NCBI RefSeq assembly: GCF_017908035.1 | Contig: NZ_JAEQMU010000001.1 | Location: 620,001 to 684,000, forward strand | Origin: Sphingobacterium tabacisoli | GTDB lineage: Bacteria; Bacteroidota; Bacteroidia; Sphingobacteriales; Sphingobacteriaceae | Length of the DNA: 64,000 bases | Reading direction: 5' to 3' | In this document: positions 47,711 through 56,526 of the stretch, one piece after another | Layout of the letters: each line of letters opens with the position of its first letter | How positions within the stretch are numbered: position 1 is the first letter of the stretch | Translations under genes and position numbers: made by a program | The notes under the pieces: model-generated | The model's input: only the letters and a program-made list of their open reading frames with translations | What the model was told of the DNA's origin: nothing | The model's database searches: none

Positions 47711-49438
47711 CTAATTCTCTATAGAGAGGTCAATCTTTTTCCGTAGTCGTTGCTTCGCTTTCTTAACCCCATCGAGGGATATACCTAGGAGATGGGCAAT
47801 ACTCTGGTTATTCAGATTAAGCTTACTCAACGTCAATAGTCTTAAATTGTTTTCCGATATATTTGGATACCGTAGCGTGAGTTCTTCGAAGAAACCGGGA
47901 TGCGTCGTTTCAAACAGGGACTTGAACCTATACCAGCGCTCATCAGTCATAATATGCGATTCCAGCATCTGCGTCAGGTTTTCTTGAATCTCATTGGCAC
48001 TCTCATTTTGAGCATTGACCTGAGCTTGGGATAGTTTCCGCTCAAGATCCTGTATTATCTTCTCGTTCTCTTTAATGCGGAGCAGAAAATCCTTCATCTC
48101 TGTTTTGGACTTTATAAGTTCTTTGTCCAAAAGTTCTTTCTCCAACAATAGAGCCAACTGCTCCTTCTCCAGTTTAATGGATTTTATCTTTATACGCTGC
48201 CGGGAACGGTGTATGAGCAGTGTAATGGATAGGAGTGTCAGAATCAGAAGCAGACTGATACTCAAGTCGCGAAAACGATCTTGTTTTCTTTTATTTTCCG
48301 CCTCCGTTATTGCGAGGTTAAACCGTTCGGTCTCCCAGTTCCATGTCGCTTGTTGAAGGCGCTCGGTATCTTTTTGTTGCTGTGTAGAATCGTTGTACGT
48401 TATAAATTGATTCAGGTAGTAGATGGCGTCTTTTTGATTACCCTCTGCCTGAGCAATTTTAGCCTTTAATTCATAAGCTGTCGTTTTATACATTAAAAAG
48501 AAAGGCTTGGGTTCGAAATAGACCTCTGCTTGAGTCAGGTATGCCTTCGCTTGGCTCCACCTCTTTTGCGCGACCGCAATCTCCGCCAATCCCAATAATG
48601 TACGCATCGCATCTTTGAATTCTTCGTATTTCAAAGACGTCTTTACATTCATTTCGGATAGCACGATAGCCTGGGCGGTATCTCCCTTGGCCAGTAGTAT
48701 GTTGCCGATATTACCTTGTAGTATACCCATCCACACGGTATCCTTAGTTCTTTCCGCAACTTTCAGTCCTTCTTTGTAATAGTGTTCCGCACTATCGTAG
48801 ATACTATCCCTATAATAATAAACTCCTATAGCATTCAGGATGTCGATGGTCTGCCTCGTGTCTTTGGGAGCATAATCGGCAGCCTTCTTATAATACTCGA
48901 GCGCTTTTGCGGAATTCCCGATATAGCCGTAAAAATTAGCCGAATACTGTAAATGCACCGCGCCGAGAGGCACTTTATCCAAGTTTGAATCATTTATCAG
49001 ATTCGAGGCCGATAGAAAATAGGGTAGCGCAGTCGATATCTCCCGATAGGTGAAATAATAATAACCTCGTCGTATTAGTGGTAATAAACGGTACTCTTCC
49101 ACACCACTTTGGTCAGCAACCTCCATCGCCCGGTCGAAATAAGCATTCGTGACGGGATTAACCTGGTCAAATAGGATAGATGTGGCATCCGCTAGTAGCA
49201 AGTAATAAGTGAGTTTAAGTCCTGGATTTTTGTGGTTAAGCAGGGGACTTAGGTATTCTTTTAAGTAGTTTGAATCGACGGCACCATCCTTTCGGGGATC
49301 TAATTTTAGGCAATATTCTATTTGTTTCTTTTCCTCTTTCAGGGCATTCAACTGTATAGATAAATCAGGTGTTTTAGCTTTTAATGTTGAAAATAAGCTG
49401 ATTATAACAATTGATATGAGATATTTGATAACGCGCAT
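47711..49438 (-). CDS. Membrane-anchored TPR protein with C-terminal HTH domain
   Basis: Regulator-like protein of 575 residues. A signal peptide or first helix (MRVIKYLISIVIISLFS) is followed by about 350 residues of TPR helices (for example SAKALEYYKKAADYAPKD), which would be periplasmic. Then come a single membrane helix (LSISLLLILTLLSITLLIH), a coiled coil and a LuxR-like HTH at the end (LTLSKLNLNNQSIAHLLGISLDGVKKAKQRLRKK). This layout is known in Bacteroidota regulators that sense outside signals and bind DNA from the membrane. ATG 49438 is preferred over 49471 because it puts the signal peptide at the start. Its signal and targets are unknown. Confidence 0.85.
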   Translation of the reverse strand: MRVIKYLISIVIISLFSTLKAKTPDLSIQLNALKEEKKQIEYCLKLDPRKDGAVDSNYLKEYLSPLLNHKNPGLKLTYYLLLADATSILFDQVNPVTNAYFDRAMEVADQSGVEEYRLLPLIRRGYYYFTYREISTALPYFLSASNLINDSNLDKVPLGAVHLQYSANFYGYIGNSAKALEYYKKAADYAPKDTRQTIDILNAIGVYYYRDSIYDSAEHYYKEGLKVAERTKDTVWMGILQGNIGNILLAKGDTAQAIVLSEMNVKTSLKYEEFKDAMRTLLGLAEIAVAQKRWSQAKAYLTQAEVYFEPKPFFLMYKTTAYELKAKIAQAEGNQKDAIYYLNQFITYNDSTQQQKDTERLQQATWNWETERFNLAITEAENKRKQDRFRDLSISLLLILTLLSITLLIHRSRQRIKIKSIKLEKEQLALLLEKELLDKELIKSKTEMKDFLLRIKENEKIIQDLERKLSQAQVNAQNESANEIQENLTQMLESHIMTDERWYRFKSLFETTHPGFFEELTLRYPNISENNLRLLTLSKLNLNNQSIAHLLGISLDGVKKAKQRLRKKIDLSIEN

Positions 49439-49474
49439 AGATAGCCTGCAATTTAGCTTTTTTTTAATCAAAAC

Positions 49475-50959
49475 TCAAAAGGACTCCAATGCGAGCTTAA
49501 GAATAGAGAAACTCTCTTCCATCTCCTGACTATCCATATGACCGAAACCTATACGCATCGCAGAGATTTGCCTGTTCTGATAGAGGATATGTCGGGGCAC
49601 CAACAGTCCATGTTTCAAACATCGCTCTTTTATGTTCATCAGTGACTTCGTCTGGTAGAACTCTACCCAGGTCGCTAGCCCGCCATTGGGTGTATCAAAT
49701 GATATATATTCTTTAAGCATTCCATTCAATAGCTCTGACATATTGTCCCTGCGTTCCCTGTAGATTTTAAGGGACTTCTTTAGGTGCCGGTGAATTTCAC
49801 CCTCTTCAATCATTTCACCCAATGTTTGCTCCATGATGATATCTCCCTGTCTATCGATGATACCTAGATACTTGTTCATTTCCTGTATAAGATTATGCGG
49901 AGCGACTACAAAACCGGTACGAAAGGCTGGCGCTAGGGACTTGCCAAATGTTCCGGTGTAGATAACCATACCGTTGGTATCTGCACTGGCTATGGGCAGT
50001 ACTGCCGCCTTTTCGTAGTGAAAATCATAATCGTAATCATCTTCAACAACCACAAAGCCGTATTCATTCGCCAGCTGTAACAGTTCCAGTCGACGCTGGG
50101 CACTGAGCGTGACGGTCGTTGGGTAATGGTGATGTGGAGTGATATACAGCATCCGTATAGGAGCAGTCTTTAGTTTGTCTCTTAATGCAGTTATCGAGAT
50201 ACCCTCTTTGTCCAACGGGATGGTTTCAAGTGTCGCACCCGCTTGTAAGAGGGTCATATTGACGGCAAAATTGCTTAACTCCGCCACAATTACTTTGTCC
50301 AGGGGCTTAAGCACTACTTTAGCGATTAAGTAGATGCTCATCTCGGAACTTCTTGTTATGAGGAGGTTATATTTGGAAATATGGAGCCCCCTAGATAGGT
50401 TGAGGTAGTTGCTTAACTGCTCTTTGAAGTATAGGCTGCCGTTTTCGTGGTATTGGGACATCCTTTTTAAACTCCCCTTACGATTCATTGAGGAACTGTA
50501 TTGCAGAGAAAGGTTTTTTACCTGCGTGAGCCGTATGTCGGTGTTTCCATCGGAGAAGGAGTAAGGGACGATATTCTCTTCAAAAGGATTGTCTAATATA
50601 TTGGATGTCTGGATATCGTATCCGGTCTTTGCTGGATACTGACTACTGGACAGGGGAGGTTTGGCAGAGGGAATAGCTTGTTTTGTTTTACTTTGTTGCA
50701 GTACAAACGTCCCCTTGTTGGGGATAATATCAATCCAGCCCTGAGCCTGTAGTTCGTCGTAGGCAGCGATGACCGTCTTTCGATGCAGGTTAAGCTGATC
50801 GCCGACAATGCGTGTACCGGGGAGCTTGGCTCCTGTAGCGAGAAAACCGCGCTGAATCCCGTTTATGATTTGCTGTGCCAACTGCACAAAGAGTGGCGTT
50901 GACGCGTTTCTATCTAGTGTAACAAAGGAGGACAAGGATAACAGAACCGGACTACTCAT
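49475..50959 (-). CDS. MocR/PdxR-type regulator (GntR HTH fused to aminotransferase-like domain)
   Basis: Transcription factor of 494 residues. The winged HTH of GntR type is at residues 20-90 (LFVQLAQQIINGIQRGFLATGAKLPGTR; LHRKTVIAAYDELQAQGW). A fold-type I aminotransferase domain follows with MLYITPHHHYPTTVTLS, VVEDDYDYDFHYE and the PLP lysine Lys340 in IYTGTFGKSLAPAFRTGF. MocR proteins bind PLP as effector and often control vitamin B6, GABA or taurine genes next to them. Here the neighbour is a divergent TonB receptor gene. Confidence 0.93.
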   Translation of the reverse strand: MSSPVLLSLSSFVTLDRNASTPLFVQLAQQIINGIQRGFLATGAKLPGTRIVGDQLNLHRKTVIAAYDELQAQGWIDIIPNKGTFVLQQSKTKQAIPSAKPPLSSSQYPAKTGYDIQTSNILDNPFEENIVPYSFSDGNTDIRLTQVKNLSLQYSSSMNRKGSLKRMSQYHENGSLYFKEQLSNYLNLSRGLHISKYNLLITRSSEMSIYLIAKVVLKPLDKVIVAELSNFAVNMTLLQAGATLETIPLDKEGISITALRDKLKTAPIRMLYITPHHHYPTTVTLSAQRRLELLQLANEYGFVVVEDDYDYDFHYEKAAVLPIASADTNGMVIYTGTFGKSLAPAFRTGFVVAPHNLIQEMNKYLGIIDRQGDIIMEQTLGEMIEEGEIHRHLKKSLKIYRERRDNMSELLNGMLKEYISFDTPNGGLATWVEFYQTKSLMNIKERCLKHGLLVPRHILYQNRQISAMRIGFGHMDSQEMEESFSILKLALESF

Positions 50960-51040
50960 ATTGTTGAAAGTGGACTATTTAAATGTTCCGGAAAGATATG
51001 ACTTTTGCCGTCAACAAAACAAATACATTTCGATACTTTG
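50960..51040. promoter_or_regulatory. Shared divergent promoter region of the mocR-like and TonB receptor genes
   Basis: Toward the receptor a TTG at 51005-51007 is followed after 16 bases by TACATTTC (51024-51031); toward the regulator a TTG in the same stretch is followed after 16 bases by TATCTTTC. Both are one base from TAnnTTTG. The two -33 regions overlap in TTTTGCCGTCAACAAAA, an imperfectly symmetric stretch that would be a natural site for the regulator. Confidence 0.4.
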
Positions 51041-52912
51041 ATGAAAAGACTATTTTTAATCCTGCCCATTGTGGCGCTTTCAGTATCTAGTAAGGCACAG
51101 ATAGGAACTTCGGATACTACTTCACTAGGCGAGGTCGTTATTTCTGAAAACCGACTGCAGATCCCTTTTAATAAGAGGAATCGTAACATACAGATTATCC
51201 AAAGAGAGGATATCGCAAAGATGCCGGTTCGGTCTATTAATGAGGTCCTAAGTTATATCCCGGGAGTCGATATAAGACAGCGAGGTCCTTTTGGAACACA
51301 GGCTGATGTCAATATCGATGGAGGTTCCTTCGAGCAGACCCTGATACTAATCAACGGTGTCAAAGTCTCCGATGTGCAGACCGGTCATCATTCCATGAAT
51401 ATTCCGATTAGTCTCGATGCTGTTGAGCGTATCGAGGTACTAAAAGGTCCCGCAGCACGGGTATACGGTATTAATGCACTGACAGGCGCTATCAATATTA
51501 TAACCAGACCACAGGTTGGTACTGATGTATCTGTACGTGTTCAGGGCGGTTCCTCTTTCTCCGGAAAGGACGAGGGCGATGGAAAAGGCATATACGGCGG
51601 AGGCGATATACAAGCCGTAGCGAATATCGGTAATACACATGCGCAAAACCTAATTTCTGTTGGCGGAGCAAAATCCAATGGACAGCGCTACAACAGCGGT
51701 ACTGAGAATCTGAGAGCTTTCTATCAGGGTAAGTATGCATTGGGAGTAAGGGATGAGCTAGACCTGATGGCAGGGTATATTCACAATGCTTTTGGCGCCA
51801 ATGGTTATTATGCAGCACCAGGAGATAAGGAATCTCATGAAATCGTCAAAACCGCCTTGGTTTCCGTAGGCAGTACACACCAGTTGAGTAATAATTTTTC
51901 GTTGAAGCCAAGATTGAGTTACAGGGGAAACAAAGACGATTACCGGTATTTTAGAAATGATTTATCAACTGCGAGGTCAGAGCATGAAACGAAGGTATAC
52001 AGCGCCGAATTGAACAGTATACTACATACTCGCATCGGTGATTTTGGTTTCGGATTGGAAAGTCGTTATGAAGATGTTGAGAGCACTAACCTTGGTGACC
52101 ATAACCGTTATAATCATGGTGTATACGCAGAGTATAAAACAGAAGCTATTGACCGTGTACTATTGAATATCGGAAGCTACCTGAACTATAACACGCAATA
52201 TGGTTGGCAGGTGTTTCCAGGAATAGACGTAGGATATAGCATTACCAATAACTGGAAAGCATCATTCAGTGTCGGTTCTAGTCAACGGATTCCGACCTAT
52301 ACGGACCTCTATCTTGTACAAAAGGGTAATATCGGTAATGCAGCATTGAAGTCCGAGAATGCCTGGCAGTATGAGTTGGCACTTCGCTATGAAAAGTCGG
52401 ATATCTACCTACAGGGGGGCGCGTTCTATCGGAATATCTCCAATTTTATAGACCGTATTCGCGGCAATGTGAGCGAGCCTTACCAGCCGTTTAACTTTGG
52501 AAACAATAAGATGTTTGGGCTAAATATTGGTTTTGGGCAGGTTATCCCTATAGGGGATGGACAACGGTTAAAATACGATGTGAGCTATACCTATCTGAAA
52601 CCTAAAGAAATGACCTATGCAGATAATGTGACATCCATGTTTATTGTTGAGAGCTTAAAGCATCAGACCTTGCTACGTGCTTTATATCAAATCAATAAGT
52701 TGGATTTCAGTTTAGGGAGTAGGTGGATAAAAAGGGAACTCCATAAACCCTATTTTATTACAGACTTGCGTGTGGGCTATGGCCTGAACCAGTGGAATTT
52801 CTATGTGGAAGGAACCAACCTGCTGGATGCGAGCTATAAGGAGACGGGAGCCGTTCCTATGCCTGGTAGATGGTATACGATGGGTGTGCGCTACCATTGG
52901 AAACAAAAGTAA
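51041..52912 (+). CDS. TonB-dependent outer-membrane receptor
   Basis: Outer-membrane receptor of 623 residues. A signal peptide (MKRLFLILPIVALSVSSKAQ) is followed by a TonB-box-like segment LGEVVIS, the plug (NEVLSYIPGVDIRQRGPFGTQADVNIDGG; ERIEVLKGPAARVYGINALTGAINI) and a 22-strand barrel ending in MGVRYHWKQK. The size and plug resemble BtuB-like vitamin and siderophore receptors instead of SusC. The in-frame TTG at 51005 would put 12 polar residues before the signal peptide and is not used. The divergent MocR-type gene suggests control by a PLP-related signal (inference). Confidence 0.93.
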   Translation: MKRLFLILPIVALSVSSKAQIGTSDTTSLGEVVISENRLQIPFNKRNRNIQIIQREDIAKMPVRSINEVLSYIPGVDIRQRGPFGTQADVNIDGGSFEQTLILINGVKVSDVQTGHHSMNIPISLDAVERIEVLKGPAARVYGINALTGAINIITRPQVGTDVSVRVQGGSSFSGKDEGDGKGIYGGGDIQAVANIGNTHAQNLISVGGAKSNGQRYNSGTENLRAFYQGKYALGVRDELDLMAGYIHNAFGANGYYAAPGDKESHEIVKTALVSVGSTHQLSNNFSLKPRLSYRGNKDDYRYFRNDLSTARSEHETKVYSAELNSILHTRIGDFGFGLESRYEDVESTNLGDHNRYNHGVYAEYKTEAIDRVLLNIGSYLNYNTQYGWQVFPGIDVGYSITNNWKASFSVGSSQRIPTYTDLYLVQKGNIGNAALKSENAWQYELALRYEKSDIYLQGGAFYRNISNFIDRIRGNVSEPYQPFNFGNNKMFGLNIGFGQVIPIGDGQRLKYDVSYTYLKPKEMTYADNVTSMFIVESLKHQTLLRALYQINKLDFSLGSRWIKRELHKPYFITDLRVGYGLNQWNFYVEGTNLLDASYKETGAVPMPGRWYTMGVRYHWKQK

Positions 52913-52931
52913 CTAAATACTCCACATACTG

Positions 52932-52977
52932 ATAATTCCTCCCCGTGCTCAAGTAAGAACAGGGAGGAATTATATTT
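52932..52977. terminator. Possible bidirectional terminator
   Basis: A 12-bp stem, ATAATTCCTCCC and GGGAGGAATTAT, with an 18-base loop between the convergent TonB receptor and DUF4256 genes; T-runs are short. Confidence 0.6.
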
Positions 52978-52981
52978 TAGG

Positions 52982-53542
52982 TTACACCCGAAGTATTCCT
53001 CTAAATGCTCTGGCGGCGTAGTAGGATTCCGCACCATTGTGGTATATGAATGTACGCTTGTAGCGTTTGTCTCCAAAGATTGCTCCCCCTAGACTCCGCA
53101 CCTCATCTGGAGTCCGCAGCCAGCTGGAGGTTTTGAGATCAAAGTCACCTAGTAGTTGCAACTGCTCATATTCGCTTTCAGTCAATAATTCTATTCCCAT
53201 TTCTGTCGCCATAGCGACAGCACTATGTTTGGGTTTGTTTTCTTTTCGGGAGTCTAAGGCTTGCTGGTCGTAGCAAATAGAGCGACGGCCTTTTGGACTT
53301 TCCGCTGCACAGTCGCAGAAGAGGTATTCTGATTTCTTCTCATCGTAGCCGATTACATCAGGCTGTCCTTCCGTCTCTTCCATCTGTTGCAATGAGATCA
53401 TTTTATCGGGAGCCGAGCTAACTTTCTTCCAGACCTCTTCCCAGTTCAATGTTGGATGACGATTCTTGTTTTTTTCAAAACGCTCTTTTAGAGTCGAGCC
53501 TAGTGCCGTGATTTGTTCTTTTGATAGTGGGGTGTTTTTCAT
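52982..53542 (-). CDS. DUF4256 family protein
   Basis: Soluble protein of 186 residues. Conserved-looking segments are the DVIGYDEKKSEYLFCDCAAESPKGRRSICYD block in the middle (with the Cys pair CDC) and the C-terminal SLGGAIFGDKRYKRTFIYHNGAESYYAARAFRG. DUF4256 proteins occur in many bacteria and have no known function. It lies 27 bases downstream of a Crp-type gene on the same strand and may be its target or cotranscribed with it. Confidence 0.85.
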   Translation of the reverse strand: MKNTPLSKEQITALGSTLKERFEKNKNRHPTLNWEEVWKKVSSAPDKMISLQQMEETEGQPDVIGYDEKKSEYLFCDCAAESPKGRRSICYDQQALDSRKENKPKHSAVAMATEMGIELLTESEYEQLQLLGDFDLKTSSWLRTPDEVRSLGGAIFGDKRYKRTFIYHNGAESYYAARAFRGILRV

Positions 53543-53569
53543 CTTGATGATTTATAGTTGGATTGTACG

Positions 53570-54142
53570 TTAATTCTCTATAGTTCGTCGTATCCGGCTG
53601 AGGGAGGAAGCTGTAATACCGAGATAGGAGGCCAACATGCTGAGAGGTACTCTATTGGCCAGGCCGGGATAGTGCCTTAAGAAAAGTTCGTAGCGCTCGC
53701 TGGCATCAAGGTTTTTCATTGTGCTTGCCATCTTTAGTTTGCTTTCTGCTACAAACGCATAAAGCTTACTAATCAATAAGGGCCAAATACTAACCTGTTT
53801 CTCTAGCGTAGCAAAATTCTCCCAATCGATGTACCAGATACTGGCGTCGGTGACAGCTTCGATACAGTCGTCGGACGGAGCCTGCTGTTGAAAATTATAG
53901 AGGTCCCCAATGAAGCGGCCTTCATAAATAAAATAACGGGTAAAATCGTCTCCTTTTTTATTATAGTATACCGAACGGAATACCCCGTCCTCTACGAAAG
54001 CAATCCGTTTGCTGATATTGCCACATTCTACAAAGTATTCTCCTTTTGTAACTTGGGTATGTTTGAATAGATTACCAATGATATCTTTCTCTTGTTCATT
54101 GAGTGTTCCAAACTTTTCAACAAAAGCAATAAGTTCTTTCAT
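53570..54142 (-). CDS. Crp/Fnr-family transcriptional regulator
   Basis: Regulator of 190 residues with a cyclic-nucleotide-binding beta-roll (FVECGNISKRIAFVEDGVFRSVYYNKKG; FIGDLYNFQQQAPS) and a short C-terminal HTH (VPLSMLASYLGITASSLSRIRRTIEN). The phosphate-cassette residues of true cAMP binders are not evident, so the ligand is uncertain. Such short Crp-like proteins are common in Bacteroidota, often beside the gene they control. The DUF4256 gene follows. Confidence 0.9.
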   Translation of the reverse strand: MKELIAFVEKFGTLNEQEKDIIGNLFKHTQVTKGEYFVECGNISKRIAFVEDGVFRSVYYNKKGDDFTRYFIYEGRFIGDLYNFQQQAPSDDCIEAVTDASIWYIDWENFATLEKQVSIWPLLISKLYAFVAESKLKMASTMKNLDASERYELFLRHYPGLANRVPLSMLASYLGITASSLSRIRRTIEN

Positions 54143-54413
54143 GTTATGTGCTTGATTTCAGGATGAAATTTACAAATAATCCCTTGTTAATTTTTTTTAA
54201 CAGGGGATTATGTGCATTGTTTTTTTCTGAAGGTGTCTGTTTTATTGATTCAACATTATATTTCAGGGCATCAATGAGCTCTCTTCTATCGGTTTAATGG
54301 ATATCAATAGCTTTCTTTATGCCATTATTCTTTTTTGAAGGCATCCAAGAGTTCACCCGTTATAATAGGGGGTGGTTAATGTGTATTGGTGACTTGACGT
54401 AATCATGAAAGTT
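54143..54413. other. 271-base gap between purA-like and crp-like genes with a 14-bp stem and degenerate repeats
   Basis: A 14-bp inverted repeat with one G-T pair and a loop of six T lies at 54177-54210 (TAATCCCTTGTTAA and TTAACAGGGGATTA). Two similar segments, GGGCATCAATGAGCTC at 54266-54281 and GGCATCCAAGAGTTC at 54340-54354, match at about 12 of 15 bases; read on the minus strand they both resemble ELIDAL/ELLDAF codons, perhaps a decayed small gene. No intact gene is seen. Confidence 0.45.
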
Positions 54414-55694
54414 TTATTTTAAATTGATAATAGCATCCCGTTCAGGACCAATAGAAAGGTGCGTAATAGGCGTCTCCAATTCAGCTTCCAAATAACGAAG
54501 ATATTGGATCAGTTCATAGGGGAGCTCTTGCGCAGATTTTATTTTCGAAAAATCAGCATTCCATCCAGAGAAGGCTTTCCAGTGTGGTGTTAAATGACTT
54601 ATATCTCCAGCCGTAGGGAAGTTGTATTCAAGTTTTCCATCCAGTTCATAATGCGTACAGATATTGACAATATCCATCCCATTAAGTACATCCGATTTGG
54701 TGATTATCAGTTGGGTGATACCATTGAGCATGATGGCGTATTGGAGTGCAGGTAAATCCAGCCAGCCAATACGTCTGGGGCGTTTGGTGTTGGATCCGAA
54801 CTCATTTCCTTTAATACGGAGTTCATCGCCCAGCTTGTCTATTATTTCACTAGGGAACGGCCCTTCGCCCACACGGGTGTTATAAGCTTTCAATACACCA
54901 AATATTTCACCAACCTGACGGGGAGAAACCCCTAGACCTACACATGCCGCTGAAGCAACCGTATTGGAGGAAGTTACATAAGGATAGGTACCGTGGTCTA
55001 TATCCAGCATAGTCGCTTGAGCACCCTCGGCCAACACGGGCTTTCCTTCTTTTAGCGCTTTGTTGATAAAGGTTTCCGTATCGGTTATGGTCAGCTCTTT
55101 TAGGTTTTCGATATTCGCTAGGAATATACATAGAGTTTCTTTAAAGTCGGGTAGGGTCTGTCCTAGACGGGTCAAATATTGGTAGTCGCGACGCATGACC
55201 TGCTCTACATTAGAAGCGAAGTCGGAAGCAAAAATATCACCAACTCTAAACCCTTGTCTTAGCATTTTGTTGGCATAGGCATTACCGATTCCATTTTTGG
55301 TAGTACCTATCGTACGGAATAGGTCCGATCCCTCCATGTAGATATCGCTGTACTGGTCCGTAGGCAATACCAGATGTGCCTTTTGGGAAATAAGCAGACG
55401 TTGCTGTATGTTGAGCTCAGAAGATATTTCCACTAACTGGGCTATCTCTTGATTCAGCTGTATGGGGTTGATTACGACACCGCTACCGATAACATTGGTA
55501 ATGTGGGAATAGAAAATACCCGAGGGCAGTAGTTTGAGGGTAATCTTGTAACCATTCCAAAATATGGTATGTCCTGCGTTGGCCCCTCCATTATATCGGG
55601 CGACAATTTGATAGTTGGGACATATTCTGTCAATAAACTTACCTTTTCCTTCATCTCCCCACTGGAGACCTACAAGAATATCCATTTTAGCCAT
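54414..55694 (-). CDS. purA: Adenylosuccinate synthetase, divergent
   Basis: PurA-family GTP-dependent ligase of 426 residues; the usual enzyme joins aspartate to IMP on the way to AMP. The P-loop-like start GLQWGDEGKGK with Asp14 and the GANAGHT block with His42 are intact, as are TYPYVTSSNT and TKSDVLNG. However, the segment that in the classical enzyme reads TTGRGIGPAY is TTKNGIGNAY here (residues 131-140), losing the Arg that contacts IMP from the other subunit, and the aspartate loop reads SNTKRPRR (residues 301-308). It may be a paralogue with another substrate. Start 55694 or 55685. It stands alone with its own promoter. Confidence 0.85.
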   Translation of the reverse strand: MAKMDILVGLQWGDEGKGKFIDRICPNYQIVARYNGGANAGHTIFWNGYKITLKLLPSGIFYSHITNVIGSGVVINPIQLNQEIAQLVEISSELNIQQRLLISQKAHLVLPTDQYSDIYMEGSDLFRTIGTTKNGIGNAYANKMLRQGFRVGDIFASDFASNVEQVMRRDYQYLTRLGQTLPDFKETLCIFLANIENLKELTITDTETFINKALKEGKPVLAEGAQATMLDIDHGTYPYVTSSNTVASAACVGLGVSPRQVGEIFGVLKAYNTRVGEGPFPSEIIDKLGDELRIKGNEFGSNTKRPRRIGWLDLPALQYAIMLNGITQLIITKSDVLNGMDIVNICTHYELDGKLEYNFPTAGDISHLTPHWKAFSGWNADFSKIKSAQELPYELIQYLRYLEAELETPITHLSIGPERDAIINLK

Positions 55695-55719
55695 TTCTTA
55701 TATGCTTTGATTTATAGCA

Positions 55720-55749
55720 CAAAAGTAGGACGCACTGAACTAAGCCCAA
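55720..55749 (-). promoter_or_regulatory. Promoter for the purA-like gene
   Basis: On the minus strand TTG (55749-55747), 19 bases, then TACTTTTG (55727-55720): a full match to the Bacteroidota consensus. The start codon lies 25 bases downstream. Confidence 0.7.
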
Positions 55750-55770
55750 TTGTCATTTGGCAAAAAGAGA

Positions 55771-56418
55771 CTACTTGCCAGCGTATTTCCAAATTTCTTC
55801 ACCGGCATAACGATGAAACCCCTCATTTTGATGCAGACTAGCGTGAAGGAGTGCCTGAGCCAGTACTTCGGTCGGAAGGGGACGTTGCTTGGTCAGCAAA
55901 CCTAAATTGTTGAACCATTTCGTGATTTTTATGGCAACTGCTTCTCCTGGTCTATCGCTATCTTTTCGAATCAAGGCCGGTGGATTAAATATACTTAGGC
56001 GAGGAAAAGCCAATGCCTGTATAGCTTCTTCCAGCTGCCCTTTCATTTTGTTGTAGAAGAAAATAGAGGTAGCAGAAGCTAAGGCGGCCGACACCAATAC
56101 CAGCTTGGGGACGTTGTTGGCCCGAGCTGCTTTAGCAAAGTTATACTGATAGTCATAATCGATTTTCCATTGGGCCTCTTTGCTGCCAGCTATTTTTAGT
56201 GTCGTACCCAAAGAACAGAACAACACATCGCCAGTGACGAGCTCCTGCCATTGCTCTACCGCATCAAAATTGATAACGTGTACATGTAGCTTTTCATGGT
56301 GCACAGGCAACGGTCTGCGTACAAATACATCAACACGGCTAAAGGTATCATCAGCTAGCAATAGATGAAGTAAATCCTTTCCAGTAGCACCTGTTGCACC
56401 AATTAATAGAGCTTTCAT
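55771..56418 (-). CDS. NAD(P)-binding oxidoreductase-like protein (atypical SDR)
   Basis: Protein of 215 residues with an N-terminal Rossmann fold (LLIGATGATGKDLLHLLL) and the later block LVLVSAALASATSIFFYNKMKGQLEEAI, whose Tyr and Lys resemble the YxxxK of short-chain dehydrogenases. It belongs to the NmrA/HTATIP2-like group of small atypical SDR proteins, which act as reductases or redox sensors. Substrate unknown. The gene ends 76 bases before the purA-like start, within which the purA-like promoter lies, and is divergent from the PagL-like gene. Confidence 0.8.
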   Translation of the reverse strand: MKALLIGATGATGKDLLHLLLADDTFSRVDVFVRRPLPVHHEKLHVHVINFDAVEQWQELVTGDVLFCSLGTTLKIAGSKEAQWKIDYDYQYNFAKAARANNVPKLVLVSAALASATSIFFYNKMKGQLEEAIQALAFPRLSIFNPPALIRKDSDRPGEAVAIKITKWFNNLGLLTKQRPLPTEVLAQALLHASLHQNEGFHRYAGEEIWKYAGK

Positions 56419-56526
56419 ATGGATATAAGTTTTGTTACCAAATCAAAAATACAAAAAAGTATACGGTTCATTTTTTTTTATTATTTTACAATCGTATTCA
56501 ATTATAGTATAGTCTCCAAATTATTG

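Noticed and set aside
54414-55694. PurZ (2-aminoadenylosuccinate synthetase, phage Z-genome pathway)
   Set aside because: As I recall, PurZ lacks the catalytic Asp of GDEGKGK, which is present here, and there is no phage context.
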